A stretch of 64,000 bases of DNA, taken from the NCBI RefSeq assembly GCF_001039355.2, contig NW_019775389.1, positions 25,330 to 89,329 on the forward strand, given 5' to 3'. The notes beneath the pieces are model-generated. The model did no database searches and was not told the origin of the DNA. It worked only from the letters and a program-made list of their open reading frames with translations. Every line of letters begins with the position of its first letter. Position 1 is the stretch's first letter. Below, piece by piece: positions 27,538 through 41,100 of this stretch. The translations under genes and the position numbers were made by a program. The DNA is from Lingula anatina (taxonomy: Eukaryota; Brachiopoda; Lingulata; Lingulida; Lingulidae).

Positions 27538-30500
27538 TTTTAACGTAAATTACAGCTTTTTTTCTCTCACCGTACGACTCTTCTCTCTTACTCTCTTCTA
27601 TAGTGTCTACGTTGTCCTACTGTGTTCAGTGTGCTCAAACAGCAGTTTTGTTGTCGTTGGCAACGCAGCATGGCAACCCAAGGTCGCCCCGCACACTCAT
27701 TCTTTTCACCTACTTGGTTTTTGTTTGCTTACTACATACTCTATTCAGAAGAACTACCATTGATCAAATTCTATAGAATAACATTTACGGATAATAAAGG
27801 GGTACAATATATTTAGTCATAACTTAGGCCTGCTATTCAAACCCACCAGCCGTCGGGATAAATCAGAGCCACTGTGCTACGCAGAGCAAATTATCGTGAA
27901 CATGTAGTACACGTATCGTTGAATCGATTAATTAATTACAATATGACTGCAAAGCTCTAAATTGGCCTTCACGATGTAAAAGCTGTTATGTATCCATGCG
28001 TGACACCAATTAAAGATCGATATGACGCCAGACTGCGGTTAAAACGTTTTTATCGGTACGCATGGAGGTCGAAGGCATGAAGAGACGAAAACGTACCAGT
28101 ACTTTGTCGTTTTTTTTGTTTTTTTTTTTATTTTTTTTATTTTTGTATTTTTCAACAAAATTTCTCACAGCAATGATTTTAGATCTTAAAGCAGAATCAA
28201 GATTTCGTTGTAGAAACACCTAGAAACTGGTCTAAGAGCGCATTCTCAACGAATTAAGCCAGGCTTTACAAAGCCGGTGACCTAAAAATGGCGGACGTAC
28301 ATGAAAGAAAAACCGCCTAATCTTTTAATAGTCTCTCCGCCTCTCACACGCCTCCCCACACGTCGTCCCTGCGGGGTACAGTAATTAAATCTCGGCTCCG
28401 AACATTAATATTTCCGTGAATATCTCTGGTGATATTATCTCCGTAGATAGTCGATTCATTGCTGCTCTACGGGCCAAATTATTCCTTTTTCGTCTCTGTT
28501 TTCAAAGATAATAGAACAGAAGAGCTTTTTTCCTTCGATCGCCTTCAGCCGCCATGCTTTCTTCACCACGAGTTTAACTGATGAGCATGCGCACTTAATA
28601 TTTCTCAGGTAGCTTCTGCATGGCGAACGGAGCCGAGATTTAAATACTGTACCCTGCAGGGACGATGTGTGGGGAGGCGGAGAGACTATTAAAAGATTAG
28701 GTGGTTTTTCTTTCATGTACGTCCGCCATTTTTAGGTCACCGGCTTTGTAAAGCCTGGCTTAATTCGTTGAGAATGCGCTCTAAGGCAGTACAAACAACA
28801 TGTTAATATTGGAAAGATATAAAAAACCCATGCAATTTCATTATTCTATTTTTGCTAAATGAAAACAAATTGGGAAACCCGATCCCTCGTCTCAGCTGTC
28901 ATTATGATAGCCTCCAACACACCAGTTCCGCAAGGATTATAAGTCTCTTATTTGTGGTGACAGTTCATTTGTATTCCTTAGTTACGTTAATACCAGAATA
29001 GTGGCGTTCTAGTAGGTCTGCTAATGCAATGTCCCAGCCCTTCCCCACCCCCCACCCCTGCAAAAGCGGTGGGATTATCAATGTAAAAAAGGCCTTATTT
29101 CAATAATACACTACATAATTATCTTATAAAAAATAGTGGTGCAATAAAATTAATTCACTTATCATTTCAATGGATATGAATTCAATTCTTGTAATACAGC
29201 TTCATGGAATCCACCATTTTTTTTTTTTGCTCATTTCTTTGATTGTATTTCTTTCTTTTTAATTAAATTTTTTTTCGTTTCCAATTTATTCAGGACTGCC
29301 TTAGTTCAGTCATTGCTACTTACACCTTTGATCACAAATTCATTTTCCTCATGTGTACAGATAAAAGACATCATATCTTATCAACATTTAATTCAACCTA
29401 CAACATGTTGGTAGGATCTAAATTTACACTCTGGTATTCAGAACCATAACAACATATCAACTTTTCTCTCTTCAGCACTGTTCACAGAGCACATGAAGCT
29501 ACTGGTGTCACTGTTAGCATGCATAAGCTGCTATACAATGTATATGAAGTATAGGTGATATCACATTGCCATATTCCCAGATTTTTTCTTCTCTTCTATG
29601 ACCTAACATATGTCCTGCTTGAACCCCACAGGACTATAACAAAAATTGTATCAATCCAAAATGTAAAAGTACCACTAGCACATTCTGGTACCACTTGTAC
29701 AGGTATGTATATTGATGCAGCCCCACAAAACTTGTTTGTTTAGCTGGCTACCTTGGTCATGTCATAGTTAAATAATTCTTATCAATCTTGAAAATTTTAA
29801 TTACCTGGTAAATTACTTAAAGTATAATTGTAAAATCTTTTGAGTAAAAAAAAAATATGAAAAGTGTTGTTCACTGACTAAATATCAACGAATCTATTTA
29901 TTGTGTTTGGTGTCTTTACTGGATCCCACACTTATCAGGATGGAGATATAAACATATGATGCAAAACTTTCTAGAAATTCTGCAAATACTTCAAATTGAT
30001 TTATTAATCTTCTTCATCATACATAATATATAGGATCTCATGGTTATGTATAAATTTAATCTTTTACAAACCTAACAAAATATTTGTAAACAAAGCAACA
30101 TGCAATGTTATTACCTATACCATTTGGTAACCTCCATTTTACATTACAAAGGAAGGCAATACATAATACTAAGAGTTGCAGAGCTTGGCATGACACAAAG
30201 GAGATGATTTAGAAGATGATGTCAAGACAGTTATGTCCTCTATTTCATGTAAAGCTTCACGATACATGTTTTATCAGACTTAAACCATGATTTAAGAAGA
30301 AAGCAATATTTGTGAGTATTTTGATTTTAACAATGTAGTATTCTCTACAAAAAAAATCAACAGTAATTATTGAGTGATACAAAACAGCCATGTACATGTT
30401 GCACACTGTGTCTTCTTCATTAACTTGACGAAAATACGATCACTTTTTTGTGGAATGATACATACTTGTACTATTATAGTACTATTAGTATCTTTTAACA

Positions 30501-30989
30501 CCTTAGTTGAAGAACTTTTAACTGTCTCCTGATTATCTAATATTGCTTGACATTTTCAGCACTATATATGTATACACACTAAAAAATTCACACAACTATT
30601 TTATCTTATCTGTACTTTTACCACTAGCTGCCTACATCTTACTGGATGAATCAAGTTATTAAGAAAGATATTCAGTATGGAAGAAAATCATCTCCATACC
30701 TCACTAATACATCTCTTTGGGCCATCTTGAATTTCAACATTTTAACAAGGTCTTTTTTAAAATATTAAAATATTTTAACATGGCATACAATGCCAATCAT
30801 TCACAAAACACAGTTCACTTTCAAATGATAAATCACCCCTTTTGCCTTTTAGTAAACTCTTTCCTTATGATAATTCATATTCCTGAAAAATAATTCATTA
30901 TCTTTTCCTGAAACAGCCATCATCAAAGTGACAGTGATTGTCAAGCATTCAACACATTTAAATCATTTACTTCAGTCTGTGGGTGTCTG
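27538..30989. other. Intergenic: EFCAB6 promoter side and AP5M1 3' flank
   Basis: Both flanking genes are on the minus strand, so the right part holds the AP5M1 3' UTR and the left part the EFCAB6 5' UTR and promoter. Immediately upstream of the EFCAB6 ATG is a pyrimidine-rich CTCTCTTACTCTCTTCTATAG stretch, with no TATA box seen. A MITE fills 28236-28781. From 28790 to 30989 the DNA is AT-rich and no exon was recognised. Confidence 0.5.
28236..28781. mobile_element. PIF/Harbinger-type MITE with ~165-bp inverted arms
   Basis: The left arm (about 28236-28400) and right arm (about 28625-28781) are near-identical inverted copies, both beginning GAGCGCATTCTCAACGAATT. The left arm has one extra ~11-bp block (near 28342-28352). 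A TAA trinucleotide flanks each end (28233-28235 and 28782-28784), the 3-bp duplication typical of PIF/Harbinger elements. There is no transposase ORF. The element lies ~700 bp upstream of the EFCAB6 start codon and is GC-richer than its surroundings. Confidence 0.8.
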
Positions 30990-32079
30990 TCAGCTTGGTA
31001 AAGTAGGAGCAAATGTCATTTGAGCATCTCCGTGCGAATTCCATATCTTGTAGTCAGATGCCAAGTACTCACGCACTGAAACAGAATTTACAGAATATGA
31101 GCCTTTTAGGCTGTTGGGTCTGGCTACGACATCTTGTTTTCCTTTCAGTATGTATTTAAGTCATTGTTGGGCCCATAATTAGCTCAATACAATCCCATAT
31201 TACTGATACAAATTTAAAAATCTTAATTACATGTTTACATAATACAGTTTTATATGTTCATTATAACATGCTTAAAATTATTCATTCGAAATAAATTTGT
31301 AGACTATTTAGATCTTTCCAAATAATGTGTAAACACATGTACATACACAAAAGTTCATGTATGAATTTAGACATTAATATACAAACGCGAGACATATCAC
31401 ATGTAAAAACTGAAATTCTCAATTTACAAAAGTGTAAATATTAAATACAGGTATATATGTTTAATGATAAAAACTGGGGCATTAACCTGTCTCAAGGCCT
31501 AATGGGGAAGTAAAACTGAAGTCCAGCCTTTTGTTACTGACTACCATTTTTGCTTTTAGACTATTTGGACTATAGGCGAAATGGCTTTGGCACAGACTGA
31601 TTTAATGAAATACTCTGCTGTGTCATGACTCAACTGTCAATTAATCTTGTACATTTCCCATATCTCATATTCAGTTTGCACATCTAATATAGTACTATGG
31701 TCCACAGAAGGCAATGCATCTATATCACAGTATAATAACTTACAGTATGAGAAAGAGTGTATCTTTTGATAGGCCATGGTAGACAAGAAGTACATGTGTC
31801 CTTACCTACAGTAACCTTCACTTTAGCTGCAGGAGAGACTTGCACAGTCTTTGGTTCAATCATGCTACCAGTTTGTGTGTATTCTGTCATTTTGAAATAA
31901 ACCTAAAATTTGAAAAATGAGAACAGATCTATCTGAGTTTTGTTTGAAACAGTCCTATAAAATAAAAGAATCCAAGCATAGAATGAACCTCTACTTTCCA
32001 TGATACAGTTGCTTAATATCATAAAATGCAGCATTGGTTCAAGTTCTGCAGATTTTGGAAGGTGGGTATGCAAAATTTC

Positions 32080-32129
<50 letters not shown>

Positions 32130-35100
32130 TACAATTTGGCACCTGTATAATACAGTAATGCTATATATCAAAATACTGGAATCATTTTCTGTGATAATCT
32201 GTAACTTGTGAAATAAAACATTGGCACAAAACTGGTCATAAAAATAAGAATAGAACATTTTGTAGACCAATTATCCGATGAGTTTTGCCTGGTAAACCAC
32301 TACAAAGTTTTTAAATCCAAGTCCTGCAATGTTTTACAATTAAAAAGCCTTTGCAGTTGCCTTCAACTTATTTCATGAAGTCCATTGTATTACCTGTGCA
32401 TATGCATTTTGGCCCACGCAAAAAGGATCATCATACAACCCCTTGCTAATAGAACCAGCCTTGTCAAATAGAAGTGCTGCCTTCAGGGACACTTCCAGTG
32501 TTTTGCTAGGAAATTTCTGACCTGGAGAAAATAAGGTTGGATCAATGTGAGGGGAATCTATTTACATCAATTAGTGCATTTCTGTCTACCTCCAGTCCAA
32601 AAGTAAGCAATATTTGATTTGAACATGGTCTCAGATGTATACTAACCTACATTCCACACTAGTGTCCTGCCATCACTGGGTGATACACTGACACTGCCAT
32701 GACTGGCTGTACAATCTTGATTCACTATTAATCCCCTGCAAAAAAAACAGGGAAAGTCACATTTCTGAAGTCAATTATAACAACACAGCAAGACTGGCAA
32801 ATATACAGACACCAAAAAGGAAGAAACATCACTAATATACACTCAAAAAATTAATATTTACCGTAAAAGTAGTTCTGTCATGCGGTTTCCAAAAGAAAGC
32901 TGTCTTTTTGTAAAAACAAAGCCACTCGGTAAATTTGAAGTTAAACAAAAATATGGTTTGGTACAATGTAGTTACATGTCAAGCTGTCATGTCATACAAA
33001 CGGGGCACCAAATATTGTGAAAGCTGTTTGACAGTAGTGATACTGGTACATATGGAAATGCAAGAAGGATGAACAAGCACCTGTACAGTAAAGATATTCC
33101 AAGCATGTGGACTCCCATTTTTCCTGTGCAGGTAAAAAAGGAGAGTATTAAGTTGTTAGGAAACAATTTCCCCTTAATACAAATGAAAATTTCACAAAAA
33201 ATTCCATAAATTCAAGAAATAATAAGAATCCAATAGAGCTGTTTTTCTAATTTGAGCTGTACATGTATGTCAATCCTATGAATCATTCTTGTAAGTTAAA
33301 AAATAATAAGTAACACAGTTTTCTTTTTATAACATTTGTGGTGGTAGTGCACAAAGTAGTTTTTGTCAATTTTGATGCAATATTACATAATGATTAACAA
33401 TGTAATTACCACCAATTTTTAACTAACTACTATACATAACATGGACATTTAGAAAATTTGATTACCATGATTTGGCTTAATGCCCATGTGAATTCTACGC
33501 TGAAAATGCCAATATGTTAAAAGTGAAAATTTCACAAAAAATGTATAACTTCCAGAAAAAGAGCCCAATTAGACTGCTTTTCCAACTCAGGCTACATTTT
33601 AGTTCTATATTTCTTTTTTGTAAGTTTGACAATAATAAGAAACATGGTTTTCCTTTCATTTTTACGTAATCAAATAACAATATTGATAAAATGCAGAAAA
33701 TGTCATAAGAATACTTTTACATGTCTAATAAGTTCAATTATGAAACTGTTAACATGCCTAAAAATTGAATATGAAAAAAATAAAACCACTTATATACCAA
33801 AAGGCATAACTTCATCAAAACTAAACCAATCAAGCTTATTTTTGAACTTGATCTGTAAATTGATCACTCTTGTGAGTTTCAAGACAATAGGCCTATGGGT
33901 TTTCCGTGTTGCATATATGCTTAAAAAATCCAAAAAGCAGTACAACTTTTGAAAAAATGGCCTGATCATGCTGATTTTTTAACTCAACCTGTATTTTAGC
34001 AAGACTGACCATTCCTATGAGTATCAAGACAATAGGCCTATCGGTTTTCCTTCAAATGTGTAACAGTGTTGCATATAAGCTGAAAAAATAGGAAAAAACA
34101 GCATAACCTTAAAATAAATAGGCCCGATCATACTCATTTTAGAATTTGACCTGCATTTTGTCAATATTCATCTGTTCTGTAAGTTTGAAGATAAAAGGTA
34201 AAATGTTTTTTTACTTATCGTGTTATTGCTGAAAATGCACAGCAACGACTGCGATGACAGACGCAGGTGACGACTATATGTACAGACACATTTATGTCTC
34301 TACATAAAAAGACATTGGTAGTGATTGATGGAAACCTAAACCACATCAAATACAGGAAGATTCTGGAAATCACCTGCCTCCCAATTGTCACAGGGCACCT
34401 AAAGAACACTGTTATTTTGCAAGATGACAATGCCCAGCACAACAGAGTACTAGAGACTGGGCAACTACCCTAGCCATCAAGATTACTGGATCTGAACCCT
34501 ATAAAAAATCTATGGGCATTTATTACTCACTGTATCATGTCTATGGTCCTATGCAGTCTGTGCCAAATACTTTTCAACTAACAGGCCATCTGGGCCACCA
34601 GGGTCAGACAATCTACTGCCCCAAACCAAAATTCACTTGCCCAAGTCCAATTTTTTCAAAAAAAAAAAAAAAAAAAAAAAAAAAATTCACAAATTAACAC
34701 ACTGAGATTAAACAGGCTTCCTATTACAAATATAAACAAAAACATTTTTTTAAGTTTCTTAAAATTAAAAGATTTTAACATTTGGTTTGAACATTTATCA
34801 AATGAAATGGACTACATGTTACAGTTGAAAAAAGCCACTAGCCTGGTAGTGCTAGTAACTGACTGTTTTCAAGAAATTTCATTGGCAAGGTTTGATTTTT
34901 TACTGGAATTGGCAGTCAGGCCAGTGGTTAATGTCGCAGACTACCTGACAACCAACTCAGATAAGTTTTGAACAATGCTTGGAATGAGTACGTTCTTTCA
35001 AACCAAATTCTAAGAAACTGCCACCCCTCCCTCTTGACAGCTGTGGTAGCAGCATGAGAAGGTCACAGTGACCACTGCTGTGACTACAAATTGAAACTAT

Positions 35101-38100
35101 TTTCTTTTGTGGGGCATGTCACACTTTGATAATTAATAATTTGGAAAATATGCATATGTAACTAATGCATTGAGGGGCTATCTTTTATTTAAGATAAACC
35201 ATGTATTTAGTGAGGCTCTACTGATGAATTGGATTGAGGAATTTTGTCACAATGACACTGAAGACGTCATTATATGTGATCAAAACAAGTTTTTTAGTCC
35301 TTGTTTTCATTTATAACAAGGAAAAATAAGAAATAATCAAAGGAAAACATTTGGCAAATTTCCAATCTTAAATGTCAACTTTGTAAATGTTACAATAAAA
35401 TCAAAGTTGATGAGTCAGTGTTTGTCCTTATTTAACTTCAGTTGCACAACAACATATTTTTAGAAAAAAAGAGGAGGTGGATCCATATATTGTTTCTGAA
35501 ATCAGCTTTCTCAAAAGGTATGAATAGAACTAAAGTGATGGTAGAACAAAAGAGATTTTCTTCAGTCAATAAGGTGACACGAATAGACCGGCTATCCATT
35601 TCTTTATTGTTTCAATATGACACACTCCTTTTCATTACATATTTTCTTCATTTTCATTATTCTGTGCGTGGTCCTTTGTCACACTGGTTAAAGCTGAGAT
35701 TTTGTTACTCTTCCACATTTCCACTGTCATTGTCTGCTTCTATATCACTTTATATCCTATCATCCATGCATGTGTTAAGCGAAATTGGAATCCTTGTTAC
35801 TGTCAAAATCAAATAAGGTACATTCTGTTCTCTGATTGGTTATGGACAAGGCCAAATTCTGTGATATAAAGGCCCGGCTTCATGAAAATCGTCATCATTC
35901 AGACAGGCTCTTATTTGTTCAATATCTTATTTTCAACAACACATTGAGGCATTATGGAAGCTTTTTCTGACAAATTCGATGAATTGAATTCAACAACAAA
36001 TATGTTGAACAGTACACTGGTGAGCAGCACCACCTCTCACCAAACAGCCTTAAACTTGTACCTCACTGTTGTTCTAGGATTTGCATCACTGGTCGTCAGC
36101 CTACTGGGAATAATTTGTAACACTCTGTCTTTTATAGTATTTTACAAGGAGAGAGCAAATGTATCCACTGATTATCTACTATCCTGGACTGCCATCATGG
36201 ATAACGTCTTTTTAATCACAGCAATATTTTCCATCAATCTACCTGCTCTGCATGTTTATTTGGGATGGATTGACTGGTTCTTTGTTGCAATGCAGACAAC
36301 CACCGTTTATATTTGGCCAATCATGCTGTTTGCAAGACTTTCTTCCCACTGTCTGCTAGTTTTTGTGGCATTCGACCGTTATCTTGCAATTACCAAACCT
36401 ACAAAAAGCATCGAGTTTCGAAAGGTAACAAAATGGCGATGGCGGACCTATGTATTACTGACAGTGATCGCTTTGTATCAACTTCCAATGTTTTTCGATA
36501 CTAAATTCATTGGATTTCTTCCTTGTGAACACAGCTCAAATGACTTCTGCTTAACCTTTCAATTCAAGGACTGGGCCATTGTTTACAAGATTATTTACCG
36601 CAGGGTGTTTCCTTTCATTATCAACGCTTTACTAACTGGATTCATGCTCAATCTTTACATGAAGCTTATTAAGTCCTTGAGGAGACAAGCTAAAATGCAA
36701 CTGACAATGAACAGTTGTGATCACTGTAGCCAGATAATAAAAATGGTGGTGTTACTGATAACATTTTATGTACTAGCTGTGCTACCTATTAGTTTTACAT
36801 CCTCCACTTTTGTTCTTGTAGAGCAGATACCTGGACTGTTTGAGAGGATTGTACTCATTGGACACTGGATAAAACCAATGGGATTTTTTCTAACAAGTCT
36901 CAACTCGTCAATTAATTTTTTCATTTATGGACTGTGTGGAACATCATTCCGTAAAAGATTAAAACATTTGATGGGTTTTGAAAACTGACAATGATTTCAT
37001 ATATTTTAAAGGCAAACAATGTGCACTAAGAGCTTAATATGGCAAAATAAAAAAATTATTTTTCAAGAAACTTCAAGAGTTTTCTCATAATGACCAAGGT
37101 ATACCCTATCCAGAACCGTTTAGAAAATAAGATGTTTTTTTGAGTTCTGTATTTAAATTTTGGACAACCTCATCCGAAATTGTCAGCTTTCATCTGCAGT
37201 ACTGTTTCAAAAAATCTTGCAAGTTACTCATGAATAAAGAAGCATAACTAAGGCACAGATGTAACAATTGCTCTAAGATGGAGCCGCAGGAAAAGTCTGG
37301 TGAGCATGGTTCTGACAGGTAAAAAGAAAACAGTAGCCCTTCTGCTCAGAAAAATCCATACAAGGGCAAGAGAGATGTTGGCAGTGAGGAGGTTCATTGG
37401 AAAAAGCTCTTGAAGAAAGGTATGAAAATTAAGTATTATGTGTGAAAAGAAAAATTAACTTAATGATTTTTAATCCTAAATGTATTTCACCACTGGTAAA
37501 GAAACATCAACCAAAAAGATGCACTACATACTTTTAATGGAACGTTACTGTATTCTGCAAGGCACCAAAGCAGAAAAAATAATACATAAATCAGGATACT
37601 ATCAATTCTGACGCAACAATACATTATGCTTAACTGTAAAATCAACATCAAAATTTAATTATGCACAACTAGTAATACTGATGTAAGTAAAAGCATAAGG
37701 CTTCAGGCCCATGAGAGTTCAAATTCACACTCAAAAAATGCCAGAAGGAAAAAAAAATGAAAATTTCACAAAAAAATTCATAAGCTGGTTTTTTAATTTG
37801 AGCTATATGTCAATCCTAAGAATCATTCTTGTAAGTTTATAATATTATAAGTAACACAGTTTTCTTTTCATAACATTTGCTGTGGCAGTGCACGAAGTAG
37901 GTTTTTCTTCAATTTTGATGCAATATTACATAATGCTTAACAGTATATTGACTATCAATTTTTAATAATAAAATAAAAGTATCATGGATATTCAAAAATG
38001 TGATAAACAAAGGTCTTCAAGCCCATGGAAGTTCAAAGTCACACCTTAAATCCTAATATGCAAAAAATTAAAATATAACAAAAAACTGTATACCTTGAAA

Positions 38101-41100
38101 AAAAAGGCCTGATCATGCTGATTTTCAAACTCCTGTGTATTATGAATATTCATTTGTATTGTAAGTATAAAGCTAAAAGGTTAAAGGGTTTTCCACTTAT
38201 TGTGTTATTGGTGAAAGTGCACGGTAACGGCAACGACAGCGATGACAGCCACAGGTGAGGGCTATATGTACAGATACATCTGTGTCTGTACATAAAAATG
38301 CTGAAGAATAAAAACAAGGCATGAAAAATGACAAAGTTTTTTAAAAAGTTGAAAGGAAATGAAACGACAAAACTGACTCATTAATGAAATTTACCTCTAA
38401 TTTAGGAAATATTCCCAAGCAATTGAGTGCTTGAGCAGTCTTGTTGTTATGGCTTTTTCTTATTAACAACTTGTCCTACAGTCTCAGCAGCTCACGGCAC
38501 TTTTTGATAATCAAGCTCCATTGCTGGCAAAGACATACATACTGTAATCTATCACCAAATACTTAATTTTCAGAAAACAACTAATTAATTAAGAATAATA
38601 AATACTGAAAAAAGTGAGGGATAAAGTTGTCTCCCTAGTTAACACACAACACTAGTACATACCTATTATAAAATGGAAGTTGAACAAAACAGTACTGGAA
38701 TGTATTCTTGACATGTTCTTTAAGTTTTAGCTGCAGCAGCAAATCAGCTTTAAACAAATCTCCCTAATGAAAAAAAATAAAGACATTACCTGCTACAAAA
38801 TATATATAATATTGAGCTAAATTAAAGAATAAAACAAAAAGAAACTGTTTTTTAAGCTGAAAGACCTTATAGATTTCAATGACACTGAAAAAAACCTGTG
38901 TGCATAACAATATAATAATAATAATAAAAATAATGATAATAATAATATTAATAACAATAATTTATTAGGTGAAATTGCAACCCTAAGGTTGAAGTTGTAC
39001 CAAGTATGTTTAAGAGAAAATTGACAATTAACTTTAAATTATAAAACAATAAATTATTCCTAAAATACTACAAATTCATAAAAAGGTGTTCATAAATGAC
39101 TACAAATTAAAGAGGCAATAATTAATAAAGGAATTTTTCTGTTTTTCACTTTTGGTTGTAAAAATTTGGTGTTGTTTTGTAAAGAATAAGTGTTCGAGCA
39201 ATAAATGACCCAACTTTTCACAATTTTATCATTTAAATATCATATAAAACCTCTGGCACAGCAAATGTCTACGTTTGTCTAGGGTGTCAATTTTACAAAC
39301 TTTTAAGGCATCATCATAACTGTGACCAGGGCAAATAATCCTCAAGGCTCTCTTTTGAACTTACTCTAGACATTCATATGTGTATGTGTATGTGTGTATG
39401 TCTTATTCACTCTTTTATTAATCTTTCCTTCTTTCTTTCTCCTTTTAATCATTAACTGTGCACTTTTCAAAACATTTCAAAACTAATATCCCTCATTCTC
39501 AAATGAAGATTAGGCAGTGAGAGTGTTCCAAATCTTTTTTGCACAACAACAGGGACGTGATACATTAATAACAAATAAATACCTTCATCTGGTAAAAGCC
39601 TTTTATGGGTAGATCTATCCCGGAAGCAGTATACTGACACAAGACAAACATTTCAGGGGGAGGGAAGAACTCGAGCCTGCATTCTGACCCGCCTGTCAAA
39701 AATAAAGGTTTATTATAATTAAGCCAGTTTATGGCAAAGTTGAAAAACAGATTCAAATCATGTTTATACAATGCAACCATAACACAGGACTTACCTAAGA
39801 AAAAATAATGTAATCAACATCATGTGTAAGAGTAATCAATGTTATGGATAATGGCAAAGGTTTCAAATAAAATTTAAAAACTATCACAATCTTTCATTGT
39901 GAGCATCCTTTTTAATACTTTAAAATATGAAATAATATTTTCACAGCATATAAGTGGACCCTTGCCAGTACATTTATGCTGTCAGTATGAGAAAACCAAG
40001 CTGCCAACGCAATTCTCTGTCTCTTGCCCACTGCCATCCGTACCACTGTCTCCAGGGTACACACAGAAAAATGATATTGGCTGCCCTTTTCAATCAATCA
40101 AGCAATCAATCAATATTGGTTCTCATGCATTTTTACAAAGGCTGTGAACCACATTACTAATACCATATACAGAATAATGTTGATGTTTTCACCAGCTAAA
40201 TCAGATGGCCCACAGAGATAGGTAGTATGGAGGCGAGTTGACCCACTTGCATGAGAATCGAGATTTCCCAAAACAAAAATAGCCCTATGCATGTCAACAG
40301 ATGCTCAAACTACTAAATGAGGGAATTAAAGATTCTTATGGGTGATGAAATACCTTATTTTTGTGCAGACAAAGCACAATGGTCATAAAAGTGCCCATTT
40401 GCACACTTATAACAATCCGTTGTTGAAATTTGGTATCCACTGAATGCAAATATAACTTGAGCAGATTATAAGGTTAGTATGTCTGAACTGGCACCACTTC
40501 AGGACGTTGACATCTTAATAAGATACCAAATATGACCATAATAGAATGAACTATTGTCTGTTCTGTGTTTTGTGTGTGTGTTTCTGCACTTGTTTTATTG
40601 AGAAACATCTTGGTTGAGTGGTATCTTTGAAAAAAAAAACGATAATACTTTTAAAGCCTAACTTTGGGAACCGACAATGCATAAGAGCACCTATTCCATT
40701 GTTCCTCTCACCTGGTCCATTTGCAGCCATATAACACTGCATTAATGGGGAGTAAGGTGGGCAAAACACATGCAAAATATTGTGGAATAAACCATTTAAT
40801 GATTCGCATACCTGTGCACATAAAGATGCATCTATACACAAAATATACATGTACTAAAGACGGCTGTGATTTGTATTTTTTTTTCCAAAAGCACAATTTT
40901 CATAGGACCAAATGCCATGAAACACAGATTTTGCACCAGTCATCTTGAAAGTGGATCACTGTGAATGTTTTTTTTACCTACCTATTGTGCTTGACTGTAC
41001 AGAATGATGAAAAAGGAACTTGTTCAGTGTAGGACTTTGTCCATTATCTGTCCAAGTGAAAGGAACGCTGACTTCAGGTTTGATCCCCTCTAGTTCTGCC

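Noticed and set aside
28456-28716. 86-codon minus-strand ORF
   Set aside because: It lies wholly inside the Harbinger-type MITE and follows from the GC-rich arms.
31903-32270. ORFs rich in CVCVCV
   Set aside because: They are translations of the CA microsatellite.
35442-35816. 124-codon ORF upstream of the GPCR
   Set aside because: No recognisable domain, and it ends before the candidate TATA box of the GPCR; composition looks like random AT-rich sequence.
40551-40948. Overlapping ORFs on both strands near 40.6-40.9 kb
   Set aside because: They lie in AP5M1 intron 8 with no family resemblance and mirror each other across strands.
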